From contig NZ_LZDE01000315.1 in assembly GCF_002009015.1 (NCBI RefSeq), positions 1 through 35,444 of the forward strand: 35,444 nt of DNA. The letters run 5' to 3'. The notes beneath the pieces were generated by a model. It ran no database searches, was not told the DNA's origin, and saw only the letters and a list, made by a program, of their open reading frames with translations. Of this stretch, positions 1 through 9,058 are shown piece after piece. Position 1 is the stretch's first letter. The number at the start of each line of letters is the position of its first letter. This stretch comes from Microbulbifer mangrovi (GTDB lineage: Bacteria > Pseudomonadota > Gammaproteobacteria > Pseudomonadales > Cellvibrionaceae). The position numbers and the translations under genes were made by a program.

Positions 1-172
1 ACGCAGCGTACAGGGATGTATTCGCAGGGGGGCGCCTAGCTCGGTTTCGAAAACCCGCACCCGGGGCTATGCCGCCACAAGGTAGCCCGACTACCACCGC
101 CGTTGCTTTGCCACTCTCCCCGCACTAATCTGTGCACACCAATTCGAACGCCCTTTCTCCGAGGAGGACTCA

Positions 173-901
173 GTGCACACCGAAGAAATACAATACACCG
201 TCGATGGCGAATCTTTCACCGGCTACCTTGCCTACGACGAAACCATCGAAGGCAAACGTCCCGCCATCCTCCTGCTCCACGAATGGTGGGGACTCAACGA
301 CTTTACCCGCGAAGAAGCCGAGCGTCTCGCCGCGGAAGGCTTTACCGCCTTCGCCCTCGACATGTACGGCACTGGAGTCGGCGCCGACAATCCCGGCGAT
401 GCGGCGGAACTCATGAATAAAACCCTAGAAACCGAAGGCGCGCCCCTCAAACGTTTCCAGGCTGCCCTCAACCTGATCAACAACCACGAAACCGTAGAAA
501 CTGGTGAAGTAGCCGCCCAAGGCTACTGCTTCGGTGGCGCCGTAGCACTCACCATGGCACGCCTCGGCCTGCCGCTCAAAGGCGTCGTCAGTTTCCACGG
601 CACGCTGGAAACCGATGTAAAAATCAAACCCGGCGACGTCAAGGCACAGATCCAGGTCTACACCGGTGGCGACGACGATATGATCCCCGCAGAGCAGGTT
701 GCCAACTTCGTACAGGAAATGCAGGACGCCGACGTACGCTTCGATGTGATCAGCTACCCGGGCGCCAAGCACGGCTTTACCAACCCCGCCGCCACCGGCC
801 GCGGTGAAAAATTTGGTATTCCCCTCGCTTATAACGAAGACGCCGCCAACGATGCCTACGAAGGCGCCGTCGCCTTCTACAACAAAATATTCGACTTCTA
901 A
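173..901 (+). CDS. Dienelactone hydrolase family protein
   Basis: A 242-residue alpha/beta hydrolase of the dienelactone hydrolase family, probably a cytoplasmic esterase or lactonase; no signal peptide is visible. The nucleophile elbow GYCFGG places Cys119 as the catalytic residue instead of the serine of most hydrolases. Asp167-169 (GGDDD) and His200 (AKHGF) complete a Cys-Asp-His triad, and Glu37 in LLLHEWWG is the residue that in this family contacts the cysteine. The start is GTG, chosen because gaggagga lies just upstream; no better ATG exists. The substrate is unknown: no chlorocatechol or other aromatic pathway genes are nearby, so a role in chloroaromatic breakdown is not supported. 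It lies 97 bases before an ABC exporter operon on the same strand. Confidence 0.88.
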   Translation: MHTEEIQYTVDGESFTGYLAYDETIEGKRPAILLLHEWWGLNDFTREEAERLAAEGFTAFALDMYGTGVGADNPGDAAELMNKTLETEGAPLKRFQAALNLINNHETVETGEVAAQGYCFGGAVALTMARLGLPLKGVVSFHGTLETDVKIKPGDVKAQIQVYTGGDDDMIPAEQVANFVQEMQDADVRFDVISYPGAKHGFTNPAATGRGEKFGIPLAYNEDAANDAYEGAVAFYNKIFDF

Positions 902-998
902 ACCGCTCAGCCTAACCGCTTCTCACGGTATCCGGTGGCGCCGGCCACCGCCTTCGGGGCAAAATAGCCGGCGCCAGCGAATTCCATAAGGGGGAAGC

Positions 999-1943
999 GT
1001 GCAACCAATCATTTCCGTACAGAACATCGGCAAGACCTATGCCGGCGGTTTTACCGCACTCAAATCCGTCGATCTCGAGATTAATCCCGGCGAGATTTTT
1101 GCCCTGCTCGGTCCCAACGGTGCCGGCAAAACCACATTGATCAGTATCATCTGTGGCATCGTCAATCCAACCAGCGGCACCGTGCTGGCCGACGGCCACA
1201 ATATCCAGCGAGAGTTTCGCGCCGCGCGCAGCAAGATCGGCCTGGTACCCCAGGAGCTGTCCACGGACTCCTTTGAAAGCGTCTGGGCCACGGTCAACTT
1301 CAGCCGCGGCCTGTTTGGCAAGGCGCCGAATCCGGAATACATCGAGAAGATCCTGCGTCAGCTCTCCCTGTGGGAGAAAAAAGACAGCCGCATCATGGCG
1401 CTCTCCGGCGGCATGAAACGTCGGGTGATGATCGCCAAGGCCCTGTCCCATGAACCTACCATTCTGTTCCTCGACGAACCTACCGCAGGGGTGGATGTGG
1501 AACTGCGCCGGGACATGTGGGAAATGGTGCGCGGGCTACGGGAATCCGGGGTGACCATTATTCTCACCACCCACTACATCGAGGAGGCCGAGGAAATGGC
1601 CGACCGTATCGGCGTGATCAATCACGGCCAGCTGGTACTGGTGGAAGAGAAAAACACCCTGATGCACAAGCTGGGTAAAAAGCAGCTGGCCATTCAGCTG
1701 CAGAGCCCGGTGCAGTCACTGCCTGAGGCACTGAGCGCGTTTGACCTGGAAGTGGCCGACGAAGGCAACCAGCTGATCTATACCTTCGACACCCAGCGCG
1801 AGCACACCGGTATTGCCGAATTGCTGCGCCATCTCGACCAGCAGGGGATCGAATTCAAGGACCTGCACTCCAGCGAGAGCTCACTGGAAGAAATTTTCGT
1901 CAATCTGGTGCACCAGAACCAGACCGAACAGCAGGCCGGATAA
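999..1943 (+). CDS. ABC exporter ATP-binding protein, YadG type
   Basis: Cytoplasmic ATPase subunit (314 residues) of an ABC-2 type exporter. Walker [10 protein letters not shown] is at 38-46, the ABC signature LSGGMKRR at 135-142, Walker B ILFLDEP at 155-161 and the switch histidine at 192 ([10 protein letters not shown]). The sequence closely resembles E. coli YadG throughout, including the QLxLWxKxxxR stretch before the signature and the LEEIFVNLV ending. The start is GTG with a purine-rich site (aaggggga) in front. The permease follows 13 bases downstream, so the two are co-transcribed and presumably form a 2+2 complex. The substrate is unknown; YadG/YadH has no well-established cargo. 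Confidence 0.92.
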   Translation: MQPIISVQNIGKTYAGGFTALKSVDLEINPGEIFALLGPNGAGKTTLISIICGIVNPTSGTVLADGHNIQREFRAARSKIGLVPQELSTDSFESVWATVNFSRGLFGKAPNPEYIEKILRQLSLWEKKDSRIMALSGGMKRRVMIAKALSHEPTILFLDEPTAGVDVELRRDMWEMVRGLRESGVTIILTTHYIEEAEEMADRIGVINHGQLVLVEEKNTLMHKLGKKQLAIQLQSPVQSLPEALSAFDLEVADEGNQLIYTFDTQREHTGIAELLRHLDQQGIEFKDLHSSESSLEEIFVNLVHQNQTEQQAG

Positions 1944-1956
1944 GAGGGAACAGAGT

Positions 1957-2718
1957 ATGAATATTTACGGTATCCGCGCCATCTACAAGTTCGAAATGGC
2001 CCGCACCGCGCGCACCCTGATGCAGAGTATTGCCTGGCCGGTTATTTCCACCTGCCTGTACTTTATTGTTTTCGGTACCGCCATTGGCAGTCGCCTGGGA
2101 GATATCGAGGGGGTCAGTTACGGTGCCTTCATCATTCCCGGGCTGATCATGCTGTCCCTGCTGTCGGAGAGTATTTCCAACGCATCGTTCGGCATTTTCT
2201 TCCCCAAGTTCAGCGGCACCATTTACGAGGTACTGTCGGCGCCGGTGTCGGCGTTTGAAATTGTCGCAGGCTATGTGGGCGCCGCGGCCACCAAGTCAGT
2301 GATCATCGGCCTACTGATCCTGATCACTGCGCGCTTTTTTGTGGACTATGAAATTGCCCATCCGTTCTGGATGTTCGGCTTTCTGGTACTGACGGCCATC
2401 ACCTTCAGTATGTTCGGTTTTATCATCGGCGTGTGGGCAGACGACTTCCAGAAGCTGCAGATCATTCCGCTGATGGTCATCACGCCGCTCACGTTTCTCG
2501 GCGGCGCCTTCTACTCCATTAACATGTTGCCGGAATTCTGGCAGAAGGTGACCCTGTTCAACCCGGTGGTATACCTGATCAGCGGTTTCCGCTGGGCTTT
2601 CTACGGGGTGGCCGATGTGAATGTGGGTATCAGCCTCGCGATGACAATCCTGTTTCTGCTGATCTGCATGACGAGTATCTGGTGGATATTCCGCACCGGT
2701 TACAAGATCCGCACCTGA
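1957..2718 (+). CDS. ABC-2 type exporter permease, YadH type
   Basis: Inner-membrane partner (253 residues) of the preceding ATPase. The hydrophobicity pattern suggests six membrane segments, for example around residues 24-42, 58-75, 108-128, 140-162, 170-190 and 228-245. The motif [17 protein letters not shown] with the following [13 protein letters not shown] is typical of the ABC-2 permease family and of YadH in particular. The ATG at this position is preceded by gagggaacagagt and gives the normal family length; an upstream in-frame extension inside the ATPase gene is spurious. A strong hairpin terminator follows directly, closing the two-gene operon. Confidence 0.92.
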   Translation: MNIYGIRAIYKFEMARTARTLMQSIAWPVISTCLYFIVFGTAIGSRLGDIEGVSYGAFIIPGLIMLSLLSESISNASFGIFFPKFSGTIYEVLSAPVSAFEIVAGYVGAAATKSVIIGLLILITARFFVDYEIAHPFWMFGFLVLTAITFSMFGFIIGVWADDFQKLQIIPLMVITPLTFLGGAFYSINMLPEFWQKVTLFNPVVYLISGFRWAFYGVADVNVGISLAMTILFLLICMTSIWWIFRTGYKIRT

Positions 2719-2747
2719 ACCGCTAATAAGCAGTTTTTTCACCACTT

Positions 2748-2785
2748 AAAAAAGGCCCGTATGGTTACGCCATACGGGCCTTTTT
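2748..2785. terminator. Bidirectional intrinsic terminator
   Basis: Perfect 14-bp stem (arms 2751-2764 and 2770-2783, loop ttacg) flanked by an A-run on the left and a T-run on the right. It lies between the convergent yadH-type gene and the tetR-type gene and can serve both. Confidence 0.93.
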
Positions 2786-2832
2786 GCTGGCAACGAAGCG
2801 GTCACACTTCGCTGTGTATCATCTGTTGCGAA

Positions 2833-3489
2833 TCACACGCCATAGGCGCTGAAAAATACCTGCACCGCCTCCGCCACATGTTTGCGGTTTTCCTTTCTTC
2901 CCGGGGGTGCACAACACCCGAGCATAATCTGGATATGCCGACAGCCACCCTGCAACATGCCAAAAAACAATTCTGCCCCATGATCCGGGTCCGGCACATT
3001 GAGTTGCTTCAGTTCGTTGGCGCGCTTGAAAAAACTGGCCATGGCATTTTGCGTGCGCTGCGGCCCCGCATCGTAAAACAGTTTTGCCATATCGGGATCG
3101 TCAGCACCTATCGCGTTGATCAGGCGCATCAGCCGCAGCGAGTCTTCGCTGTAGATCATTTCCAGAAAGGCTTCACCGATCTTCTGCAGCATTTCCGCCG
3201 CCGAGCCGCCCTCTTCCAGAGTGAACATCGGCAGTGGCATCAGGTTTTCGCACTTGGCCTCGATCGCCGACATATACAGTGTCTCCTTGTCGGAGAAGTG
3301 GCTGTATACCGTCAGCTTGGAAACACCGGCCTCACCGGCAACTGCATCCATGCTGGTACCCGCGAACCCGTGGGTCAGAAACAGGGACTTGGCGGCGTCG
3401 AGAATCGCGCGCCGTTTGGCCGGGTCTTTGGGGCGGCCGCGGGTCGCAGCGGGTGTCGGGGTAGTCTGTTCGCTCATAGCTTTCGTCAT
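2833..3489 (-). CDS. TetR/AcrR family transcriptional repressor
   Basis: DNA-binding repressor of about 218 residues, divergent from the RND efflux operon that it most likely controls. The N-terminal TetR domain is clear: RRAILDAAKSLFLTHGF followed by the helix-turn-helix TSMDAVAGEAGVSKLTVYSHF (about residues 45-65). The C-terminal ligand domain looks AefR-like. The start is uncertain. ATG at 3489 has ggggag 11 bases upstream; ATG at 3477 (MSEQTTP) also fits the family; a longer reading to 3564 adds a Cys-rich stretch that looks non-genuine. A perfect palindrome at 3598-3615, in the gap shared with the efflux genes, is the likely operator. The inducer is unknown. Confidence 0.9.
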   Translation of the reverse strand: MTKAMSEQTTPTPAATRGRPKDPAKRRAILDAAKSLFLTHGFAGTSMDAVAGEAGVSKLTVYSHFSDKETLYMSAIEAKCENLMPLPMFTLEEGGSAAEMLQKIGEAFLEMIYSEDSLRLMRLINAIGADDPDMAKLFYDAGPQRTQNAMASFFKRANELKQLNVPDPDHGAELFFGMLQGGCRHIQIMLGCCAPPGRKENRKHVAEAVQVFFSAYGV

Positions 3490-3597
3490 CGGGGTGCCCG
3501 CTCCCCGCATATCGCCACCAGGGACGGTCACACAGGTTGCGTGGAAGCACGCGCATTCGGCCACTGAATTAGTGGACTCATCAGTTTAATATACTTA

Positions 3598-3615
3598 CTA
3601 TACTCACCAGTATAG
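3598..3615. promoter_or_regulatory. Probable TetR operator palindrome
   Basis: Perfect inverted repeat with 7-base arms ctatact and agtatag around the spacer cacc. A partial extra copy of the half site (atactta, from 3591) precedes it. It lies between the divergent tetR-type and RND adaptor genes in a locally AT-rich patch, where repressors of this family usually bind. Binding by this TetR is an inference. Confidence 0.65.
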
Positions 3616-3739
3616 CAATTCAGCTGCGCCCGGTTCGATCGCCAGCGCAGAGACAACTGTACCAGTTTACCCCGGTGTCGACGCGAGAAGCTGCCATTTT
3701 GCGCCCCCGGGCTCCTGAACCCCATGGATCGAGGTAATC

Positions 3740-4873
3740 ATGCACAGCTCCACTCTCCCGCCCCTGCGGCTGTTGAAAGCCACACTGGTCGCTACTCTGG
3801 GCATTGCCCTGGGCGCCTGCGCACCGGCGGAGTCCGGTCAGGAAAGGCCGCCCCGGCCGGCAATTGTGATACAGCCCACCCCCACTGACTCCCAGATCGC
3901 GGTCTATCCCGGCGAGGTACACGCGCGCCATGAGCCGGCACTGGCATTCCGGGTCGGAGGCGAAGTAACTCACCGCCTGGTACAGGTGGGCGACCGGGTA
4001 AAAAAGGACCAACCGCTGGCGCAACTGGATGCGGAAGACCTGTTACTGCAGCGTGACAGCGCCCGCGCGCAGCTCACTGCCGCCGAGGCGGAACACCGCA
4101 ATGCAAAGAGCGAGCACACCCGCTACCGGGAGCTACTGGCGCGCAAGCTGGTGGGTGAATCCCAGTTCGATGCGGTAAAGACCCGATTAGACGCCAGCGC
4201 CGCGCAGCTCAAACAAGCCCGCGCGCAGCTGGAGGTGGCGGAAAACCAGGCCGCCTACGCGGTACTCAAGGCCCCGCGCAACGGCGTCATTGCCCGCCGC
4301 ATGATCGAGGTCGGCCAGGTGGTCAATCCCGGACAGACGGTGTTTACCCTGGCCGCCGAGGGTGAGCGGGAAGTACACATCGACCTGCCGGAGCAGGATA
4401 TCTCCCGCTTCGCCGTGGGCCAGCCTGTGACACTGGAACTCTGGTCTCGCCCGGGCACGCCGTTTACCGGCAAGATTCGTGAACTCTCCCCTGCCGCCGA
4501 TCCGACCCTGCGTACCTTTGAGGCGCGGGTCGCTTTCGACAGCGATGCAAGCAATGCCGAACCGGGGCAGAGCGCGCGGGTGTACGTGCAGAAAAACTCG
4601 GCCAATAGCCTGCTCAGTGTGCCCATGTCGGCACTGACCGCAGACGGCGACGTCGCGCACCTGTGGAAGCTGGACCACGATACCTTCACCCTGGTCAAAA
4701 CCCCGGTGGTGGTGGCGAGTTACGGCAATGAATCGGCACTGATTCAATCCGGACTGAGCTCCCGCGACTGGATTGTGGCTGCCGGCACCCAGCTGTTGCG
4801 CGAAGGTCAGCGGGTACGTCCGGTGGATCGCGACAATCGCCCCATCGAGTTTGAAGTTGCCGGGCAGCCCTGA
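3740..4873 (+). CDS. RND efflux periplasmic adaptor lipoprotein
   Basis: Membrane fusion protein (377 residues) linking the inner-membrane RND pump to an outer-membrane channel. The signal peptide ends in the lipobox LGAC, with Cys27 as the lipidated residue. The lipoyl-like half FRVGGEVTHRLVQVGDRVKKDQPLAQLD (about 71-98) is followed by an alpha-helical hairpin (about 100-170). The second lipoyl half (APRNGVIARRMIEVGQVV) and beta-barrel regions then follow. The ATG has gaggt upstream. The gene is first in a two-gene operon with the RND transporter; no outer-membrane factor is present, so a TolC-type channel encoded elsewhere is presumably used. Drug substrates cannot be told from sequence. 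Confidence 0.93.
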   Translation: MHSSTLPPLRLLKATLVATLGIALGACAPAESGQERPPRPAIVIQPTPTDSQIAVYPGEVHARHEPALAFRVGGEVTHRLVQVGDRVKKDQPLAQLDAEDLLLQRDSARAQLTAAEAEHRNAKSEHTRYRELLARKLVGESQFDAVKTRLDASAAQLKQARAQLEVAENQAAYAVLKAPRNGVIARRMIEVGQVVNPGQTVFTLAAEGEREVHIDLPEQDISRFAVGQPVTLELWSRPGTPFTGKIRELSPAADPTLRTFEARVAFDSDASNAEPGQSARVYVQKNSANSLLSVPMSALTADGDVAHLWKLDHDTFTLVKTPVVVASYGNESALIQSGLSSRDWIVAAGTQLLREGQRVRPVDRDNRPIEFEVAGQP

Positions 4874-4961
4874 GCCGCAACCAATTTATCGCCGTCGGTA
4901 GCGAAGATCCCCGTTACCGGCCACTCCCAGTACGGACTACACAAGTACGGACCACGACACC

Positions 4962-7900
4962 ATGCGATTCAATCTCTCCGAGTGGGCGCTGAACAACCGC
5001 CCACTGGTGCTCTACGCCATGCTGCTCATCAGCATGCTGGGCGCAGTTTCCTATACCCAGCTCGGCCAGAGCGAAGACCCGCCCTTCACCTTCAAGGTGA
5101 TGGTGGTCAACACCCTGTGGCCCGGGGCCAGCGCCGAGGAGGTCTCGCGCCAGATCACCGAGCGCGTGGAAAAGAAACTGATGGAGACCGGGGACTACGA
5201 AAGAATCACCTCCTTTTCCCGCCCCGGCCAGTCCCAGGTGATGTTTGTCGCCCGCGACAGTATGCGCTCCAAGGATATTCCCGATCTCTGGTATCAGGTA
5301 CGCAAGAAAGTCGGCGATATACGCCACACCCTGCCGCCGGATATCCAGGGGCCCTTTTTTAACGACGAGTTCGGCACTACCTACGGCAATATCTACGCGC
5401 TGACCGGCAACGGCTTTGATTATGCGTTGATGAAAGACTACGCCGATCGCCTGCAACTGGCGCTGCAAAGGGTAGAGGACGTGGGCAAGGTGGAATTGCT
5501 CGGCCTGCAGGACGAACGCATCTGGGTAGAGATTTCCAATACCAAACTGGCTTCCCTGGGTATTCCCATGAGTGCGGTGCAATCTGCACTGCAGGGCCAG
5601 AACAGCGTCGCCGATGCCGGCTTTGTCGAAGCAAGCAGTGACCGTGTGCGGATTCGTGTCAGCGGCCAGTTCCGCACGGTGGAGGAGATTCGCGATTTTC
5701 CCATCCGCGCCGGTGAGCGCTCCCAGCGTCTCGGCGATATTGCGGATATCCACCGCGGCTTCAGCGATCCGCCCCAGCCCCGGGTTCGCTTTATGGGCGA
5801 GGATGCCATCGGCATCGCGGTCTCCATGAAAAAGGGGGGCGATATCCTCGCGCTGGGGAAAAACCTGGATGCGACCTTCGCCGAGTTACAACAGGACCTT
5901 CCGCTGGGCCTAACCCTGAGCAAGGTTTCCGACCAGCCCGCAGCGGTAAAACAGGGAGTCGGCGAATTTCTCAAGGTACTCGCCGAGGCACTGATCATTG
6001 TGATGCTGGTGAGTTTCTTCTCCCTCGGTGTGCGTACCGGACTGGTGGTGGCGCTGTCGATTCCGCTGGTACTGGCAATGACCTTTGCGCTGATGAATTA
6101 CTTCGGTATCGGTCTGCACAAAATTTCCCTGGGAGCCCTGGTACTGGCCCTGGGATTGATGGTGGACGACGCCATCATTGCAGTGGAGATGATGGCGATC
6201 AAAATGGAGCAGGGCCTCAGCCGACTGAAGGCCGCGGGCTTCGCCTGGACCAGCACGGCCTTTCCGATGTTAACCGGCACCCTGATCACCGCGGCGGGCT
6301 TCCTGCCCATTGCCACGGCACAGTCCGGCACCGGTGAATATACCCGCTCGATTTTTCAGGTGGTCACGCTCGCGCTGCTCGCGTCCTGGGTTGCGGCCGT
6401 GGTGTTTGTTCCCTATCTGGGGGCGCGCCTGCTACCTGCACCGGCAGCTGTCGGGGACGGTACTGAAGAGCACGATCCCTACAACAAGCCCTTCTATCGA
6501 CGCTTTCGCAAGGTGGTGGACTGGTGCCTGCGCTATCGTAAAACCGTGCTCCTCGCCACCGTGTTGATCTTTGTCGGCGCTATTGCCCTGTTCCGTTTTG
6601 TTCCGCAACAGTTCTTTCCCTCCTCTGCGCGGCTGGAGCTGATGCTGGACCTGAAACTGAACGAAGGGGCCTCGCTTACCGCCACCAGCGAACAGGTGAC
6701 GCGACTGGAAACCCTGCTGGCCCAGCACCCGAAGGTGGAAAATTACGTGGCCTACGTCGGCACCGGTTCCCCGCGTTTTTACCTGCCCCTGGACCAGCAG
6801 CTGCCGGCGGCGAGCTTTGCGCAGTTTGTGGTGCTCACCCGCTCCGTGGAAGAACGGGAACAGGTGCGCAGCTGGCTGATCAGCACTTTGCATGAACAAT
6901 TCCCCAGCGTGCGCACCCGTATATCGCGCCTGGAAAACGGCCCCCCGGTGGGCTACCCGGTGCAATTCCGGGTATCCGGTGAGCATATTGCGAAAGTGCG
7001 GGAAATTGCCCGCAGTGTGGCAGAGAAAGTCCGCACCAATACCGCGGTCACCAACGTGCACCTGGACTGGGAGGAGCCCAGCAAGGTGGTCCGTCTGCAT
7101 GTGGACCAGGCCCGTGCGCGCGCGCTGGGTGTCAGCAGTGCGGAGCTTTCACGTGCTCTGGAGGGATCCCTGTCCGGCACCACCGTGGGCCAGTTCCGCG
7201 AAGACAACGAGCTGATCGGGGTACAGGTGCGCGGCGGCGAACACGAGCGCTACGCACTGCACCAGCTGGGGAACCTGGCGATTCAGACCAGCAGTGCGCG
7301 GAGCGTGCCGCTGAATCAGGTGGCAACCCTGGAATACGGGTTTGAAGAGGGGGTTATCTGGCACCGCGACCGCCTGCCCACAGTCACCGTACGCGCGGAC
7401 ATCTACGGCAAGCAGCAGCCGGCCACGGTAGTCAATGACATCTGGCCACAGCTGGAGCAGATTCGCACTGAGCTGCCGTCCGGTTATTTGCTGGAGATCG
7501 GCGGCAGTGTGGAGGAGTCTGCACGGGGGCAGCAGTCGGTAAACGCGGGGATGCCACTGTTTCTGCTGGTGGTATTTACCCTACTGATGCTGCAGCTGCG
7601 ACGCTTTTCCCTGGCCACCATGGTATTCCTCACCGCGCCCCTGGGGATTATCGGGGTCACCCTGTTCCTGCTGGTGTTCAATCAACCATTCGGGTTTGTG
7701 GCAATGCTCGGCACTATTGCCCTCGCCGGGATGATCATGCGCAACTCCGTGATCCTGGTGGATCAGATTGAACAGGATATTGCCCAGGGTCGGTCCCAGT
7801 GGGATGCAATTGTGGAATCCACGGTACGCCGTTTCCGCCCCATTGTGCTCACCGGGCTTACCGCGGTACTGGCTATGATCCCACTTTCCCGCAGTGATTT

Positions 7901-8060
7901 CTTCGGCCCCATGGCCGTGGCCATCATGGGCGGGCTGATCGTGGCGACGGCGCTGACACTGCTGTTCTTGCCCGCGCTTTACGCCGCCTGGTTCCGTGTT
8001 CGCAAAGAGGACTCCACTTCTCCCGCACAGGTACCGCCGGAACCAATCCCGACAGCATAA
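4962..8060 (+). CDS. RND efflux transporter permease (HAE1 type)
   Basis: Proton-driven inner-membrane pump of 1032 residues, the usual size for the hydrophobe/amphiphile efflux family. TM1 is at about 14-32, followed by a large periplasmic porter domain. A TM2-TM6 block follows, with the proton-relay motif GLMVDDAI (Asp402-Asp403) in TM4. The second half repeats the plan from about residue 525 (RKTVLLATVLIFVGAIALFRFVPQQFFP), with GMIMRNSVILVDQIE near TM10-11. The start follows the adaptor by 88 bases and lacks a strong Shine-Dalgarno sequence. The porter domains resemble TriC/MexK-like pumps more than AcrB, but exact subfamily and substrates are uncertain. A strong terminator follows. Confidence 0.94.
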   Translation: MRFNLSEWALNNRPLVLYAMLLISMLGAVSYTQLGQSEDPPFTFKVMVVNTLWPGASAEEVSRQITERVEKKLMETGDYERITSFSRPGQSQVMFVARDSMRSKDIPDLWYQVRKKVGDIRHTLPPDIQGPFFNDEFGTTYGNIYALTGNGFDYALMKDYADRLQLALQRVEDVGKVELLGLQDERIWVEISNTKLASLGIPMSAVQSALQGQNSVADAGFVEASSDRVRIRVSGQFRTVEEIRDFPIRAGERSQRLGDIADIHRGFSDPPQPRVRFMGEDAIGIAVSMKKGGDILALGKNLDATFAELQQDLPLGLTLSKVSDQPAAVKQGVGEFLKVLAEALIIVMLVSFFSLGVRTGLVVALSIPLVLAMTFALMNYFGIGLHKISLGALVLALGLMVDDAIIAVEMMAIKMEQGLSRLKAAGFAWTSTAFPMLTGTLITAAGFLPIATAQSGTGEYTRSIFQVVTLALLASWVAAVVFVPYLGARLLPAPAAVGDGTEEHDPYNKPFYRRFRKVVDWCLRYRKTVLLATVLIFVGAIALFRFVPQQFFPSSARLELMLDLKLNEGASLTATSEQVTRLETLLAQHPKVENYVAYVGTGSPRFYLPLDQQLPAASFAQFVVLTRSVEEREQVRSWLISTLHEQFPSVRTRISRLENGPPVGYPVQFRVSGEHIAKVREIARSVAEKVRTNTAVTNVHLDWEEPSKVVRLHVDQARARALGVSSAELSRALEGSLSGTTVGQFREDNELIGVQVRGGEHERYALHQLGNLAIQTSSARSVPLNQVATLEYGFEEGVIWHRDRLPTVTVRADIYGKQQPATVVNDIWPQLEQIRTELPSGYLLEIGGSVEESARGQQSVNAGMPLFLLVVFTLLMLQLRRFSLATMVFLTAPLGIIGVTLFLLVFNQPFGFVAMLGTIALAGMIMRNSVILVDQIEQDIAQGRSQWDAIVESTVRRFRPIVLTGLTAVLAMIPLSRSDFFGPMAVAIMGGLIVATALTLLFLPALYAAWFRVRKEDSTSPAQVPPEPIPTA

Positions 8061-8064
8061 ACGT

Positions 8065-8104
8065 AAAAAAGGGCAAAGCACGAACGGTGCTTTGCCCCTT
8101 TTAA
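8065..8104. terminator. Bidirectional intrinsic terminator
   Basis: Perfect 11-bp stem (8071-8081 with 8087-8097, loop gaacg) with an A-run before and T-run after. It lies between the convergent RND pump gene and the metallo-beta-lactamase-fold gene. Confidence 0.92.
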
Positions 8105-8129
8105 TTTCAGTCGCTGATAATTGAGCCCG

Positions 8130-9041
8130 CTACTGTTGCTGCTTCAGCGAGTCGAACACAATCCCCGTCCAAATATCCGGCTTCATAAAGCCCTGCCCGT
8201 AGTGTTCATCAAACTCCCGGGTGGGTTTTGCCGCGATCACCTGTTCCCTGGTATTGCCCGCGTCTACCAGAGTCTTGATCTTACTGCGCAGACGCATCAG
8301 CAGATCATGGTACTGCTGCAACCCTTTTTTATCGCTTAGCGGGCCGTGTCCGGGAATGATCGTTGTCTGGTCGTCGGCGATTTCAAGCACGCGACGAGCA
8401 TTTTCAATAACGCCATCGATACTGCCGCCGGCAGACAGGTCCACATAGGGATAGCTGCCGTTGAAGAAGGTGTCCCCCATGTGGATCACATTCGCTTTCT
8501 TGAACAGGATAATGGCGTCGCCATCAGTATGTGCCGGCCCCACATGCTGCACCCGCACTTCATCGCCATTCCAGTGAAAGGTGGTGACATCGGAAAAGGT
8601 AATCACCGGTAGTGCCGCTGCCGGTGACGGTGGGGTGGTGCGATTCCACAGTTTGGTAAATTGCTCGGTGCTCATGCGCTTGCGCACATTTTCATGCGCG
8701 ACAATCAATGCACCCGCCTTGCCCATATTCTCGTTACCGCCAGTGTGATCACCGTGCCAGTGGGTATTGACGACAAATCGCAGCGGCTTGTCGGTAAGCT
8801 CCGCCACCGCGGCCAGGATTTTTTCACTCAGGGGCGCGAATTGATCATCCACCATGAAAGCGCCGTCGTCACCGGTAAACAGCGCCATATTCCCGCCGGC
8901 ACCGGTCAGCATATAAAGATTATCTGCCACGGGTTTTGGTTCGATATCGACCTTGGAAAAATCCCGCTGCGCATGCGCCTGCAGTGCGCTGGCAGCAAAC
9001 AGCACGATTGCCAGTCCCTGTATCCATTTTTGTTTTTTCAT
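8130..9041 (-). CDS. Secreted metallo-beta-lactamase-fold hydrolase
   Basis: A 303-residue exported protein. A typical signal peptide (KKQKW then a hydrophobic core) ends in AHA before Gln25. The zinc site HWHGDH is at 94-99, with additional ligands likely in VGPAHTDGD (His), IHMGDTFF (Asp) and IIPGHGPL (His). This is the standard MBL-fold set. Many exported family members of this type are not true beta-lactamases but hydrolyse lactones, quaternary amine intermediates or unknown esters, so antibiotic resistance should not be assumed. The ATG is preceded by ggaggggg. It is the last gene of a minus-strand operon, 17 bases after the phosphodiesterase gene. Confidence 0.9.
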   Translation of the reverse strand: MKKQKWIQGLAIVLFAASALQAHAQRDFSKVDIEPKPVADNLYMLTGAGGNMALFTGDDGAFMVDDQFAPLSEKILAAVAELTDKPLRFVVNTHWHGDHTGGNENMGKAGALIVAHENVRKRMSTEQFTKLWNRTTPPSPAAALPVITFSDVTTFHWNGDEVRVQHVGPAHTDGDAIILFKKANVIHMGDTFFNGSYPYVDLSAGGSIDGVIENARRVLEIADDQTTIIPGHGPLSDKKGLQQYHDLLMRLRSKIKTLVDAGNTREQVIAAKPTREFDEHYGQGFMKPDIWTGIVFDSLKQQQ

Positions 9042-9058
9042 ACGTCCCCCTCCGGTTA

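Noticed and set aside
922-998. Short inverted repeat ggtggc/gccacc before the YadG-like gene as a terminator
   Set aside because: The stem is short and no T-run follows.
2761-3567. Plus-strand frame of 268 codons opposite the tetR-type gene
   Set aside because: It runs through the terminator and is antisense to a clear TetR protein.
8130-9041. Antibiotic-resistance beta-lactamase
   Set aside because: The zinc motif only shows the MBL fold; nothing in the sequence or neighbourhood supports beta-lactam hydrolysis.
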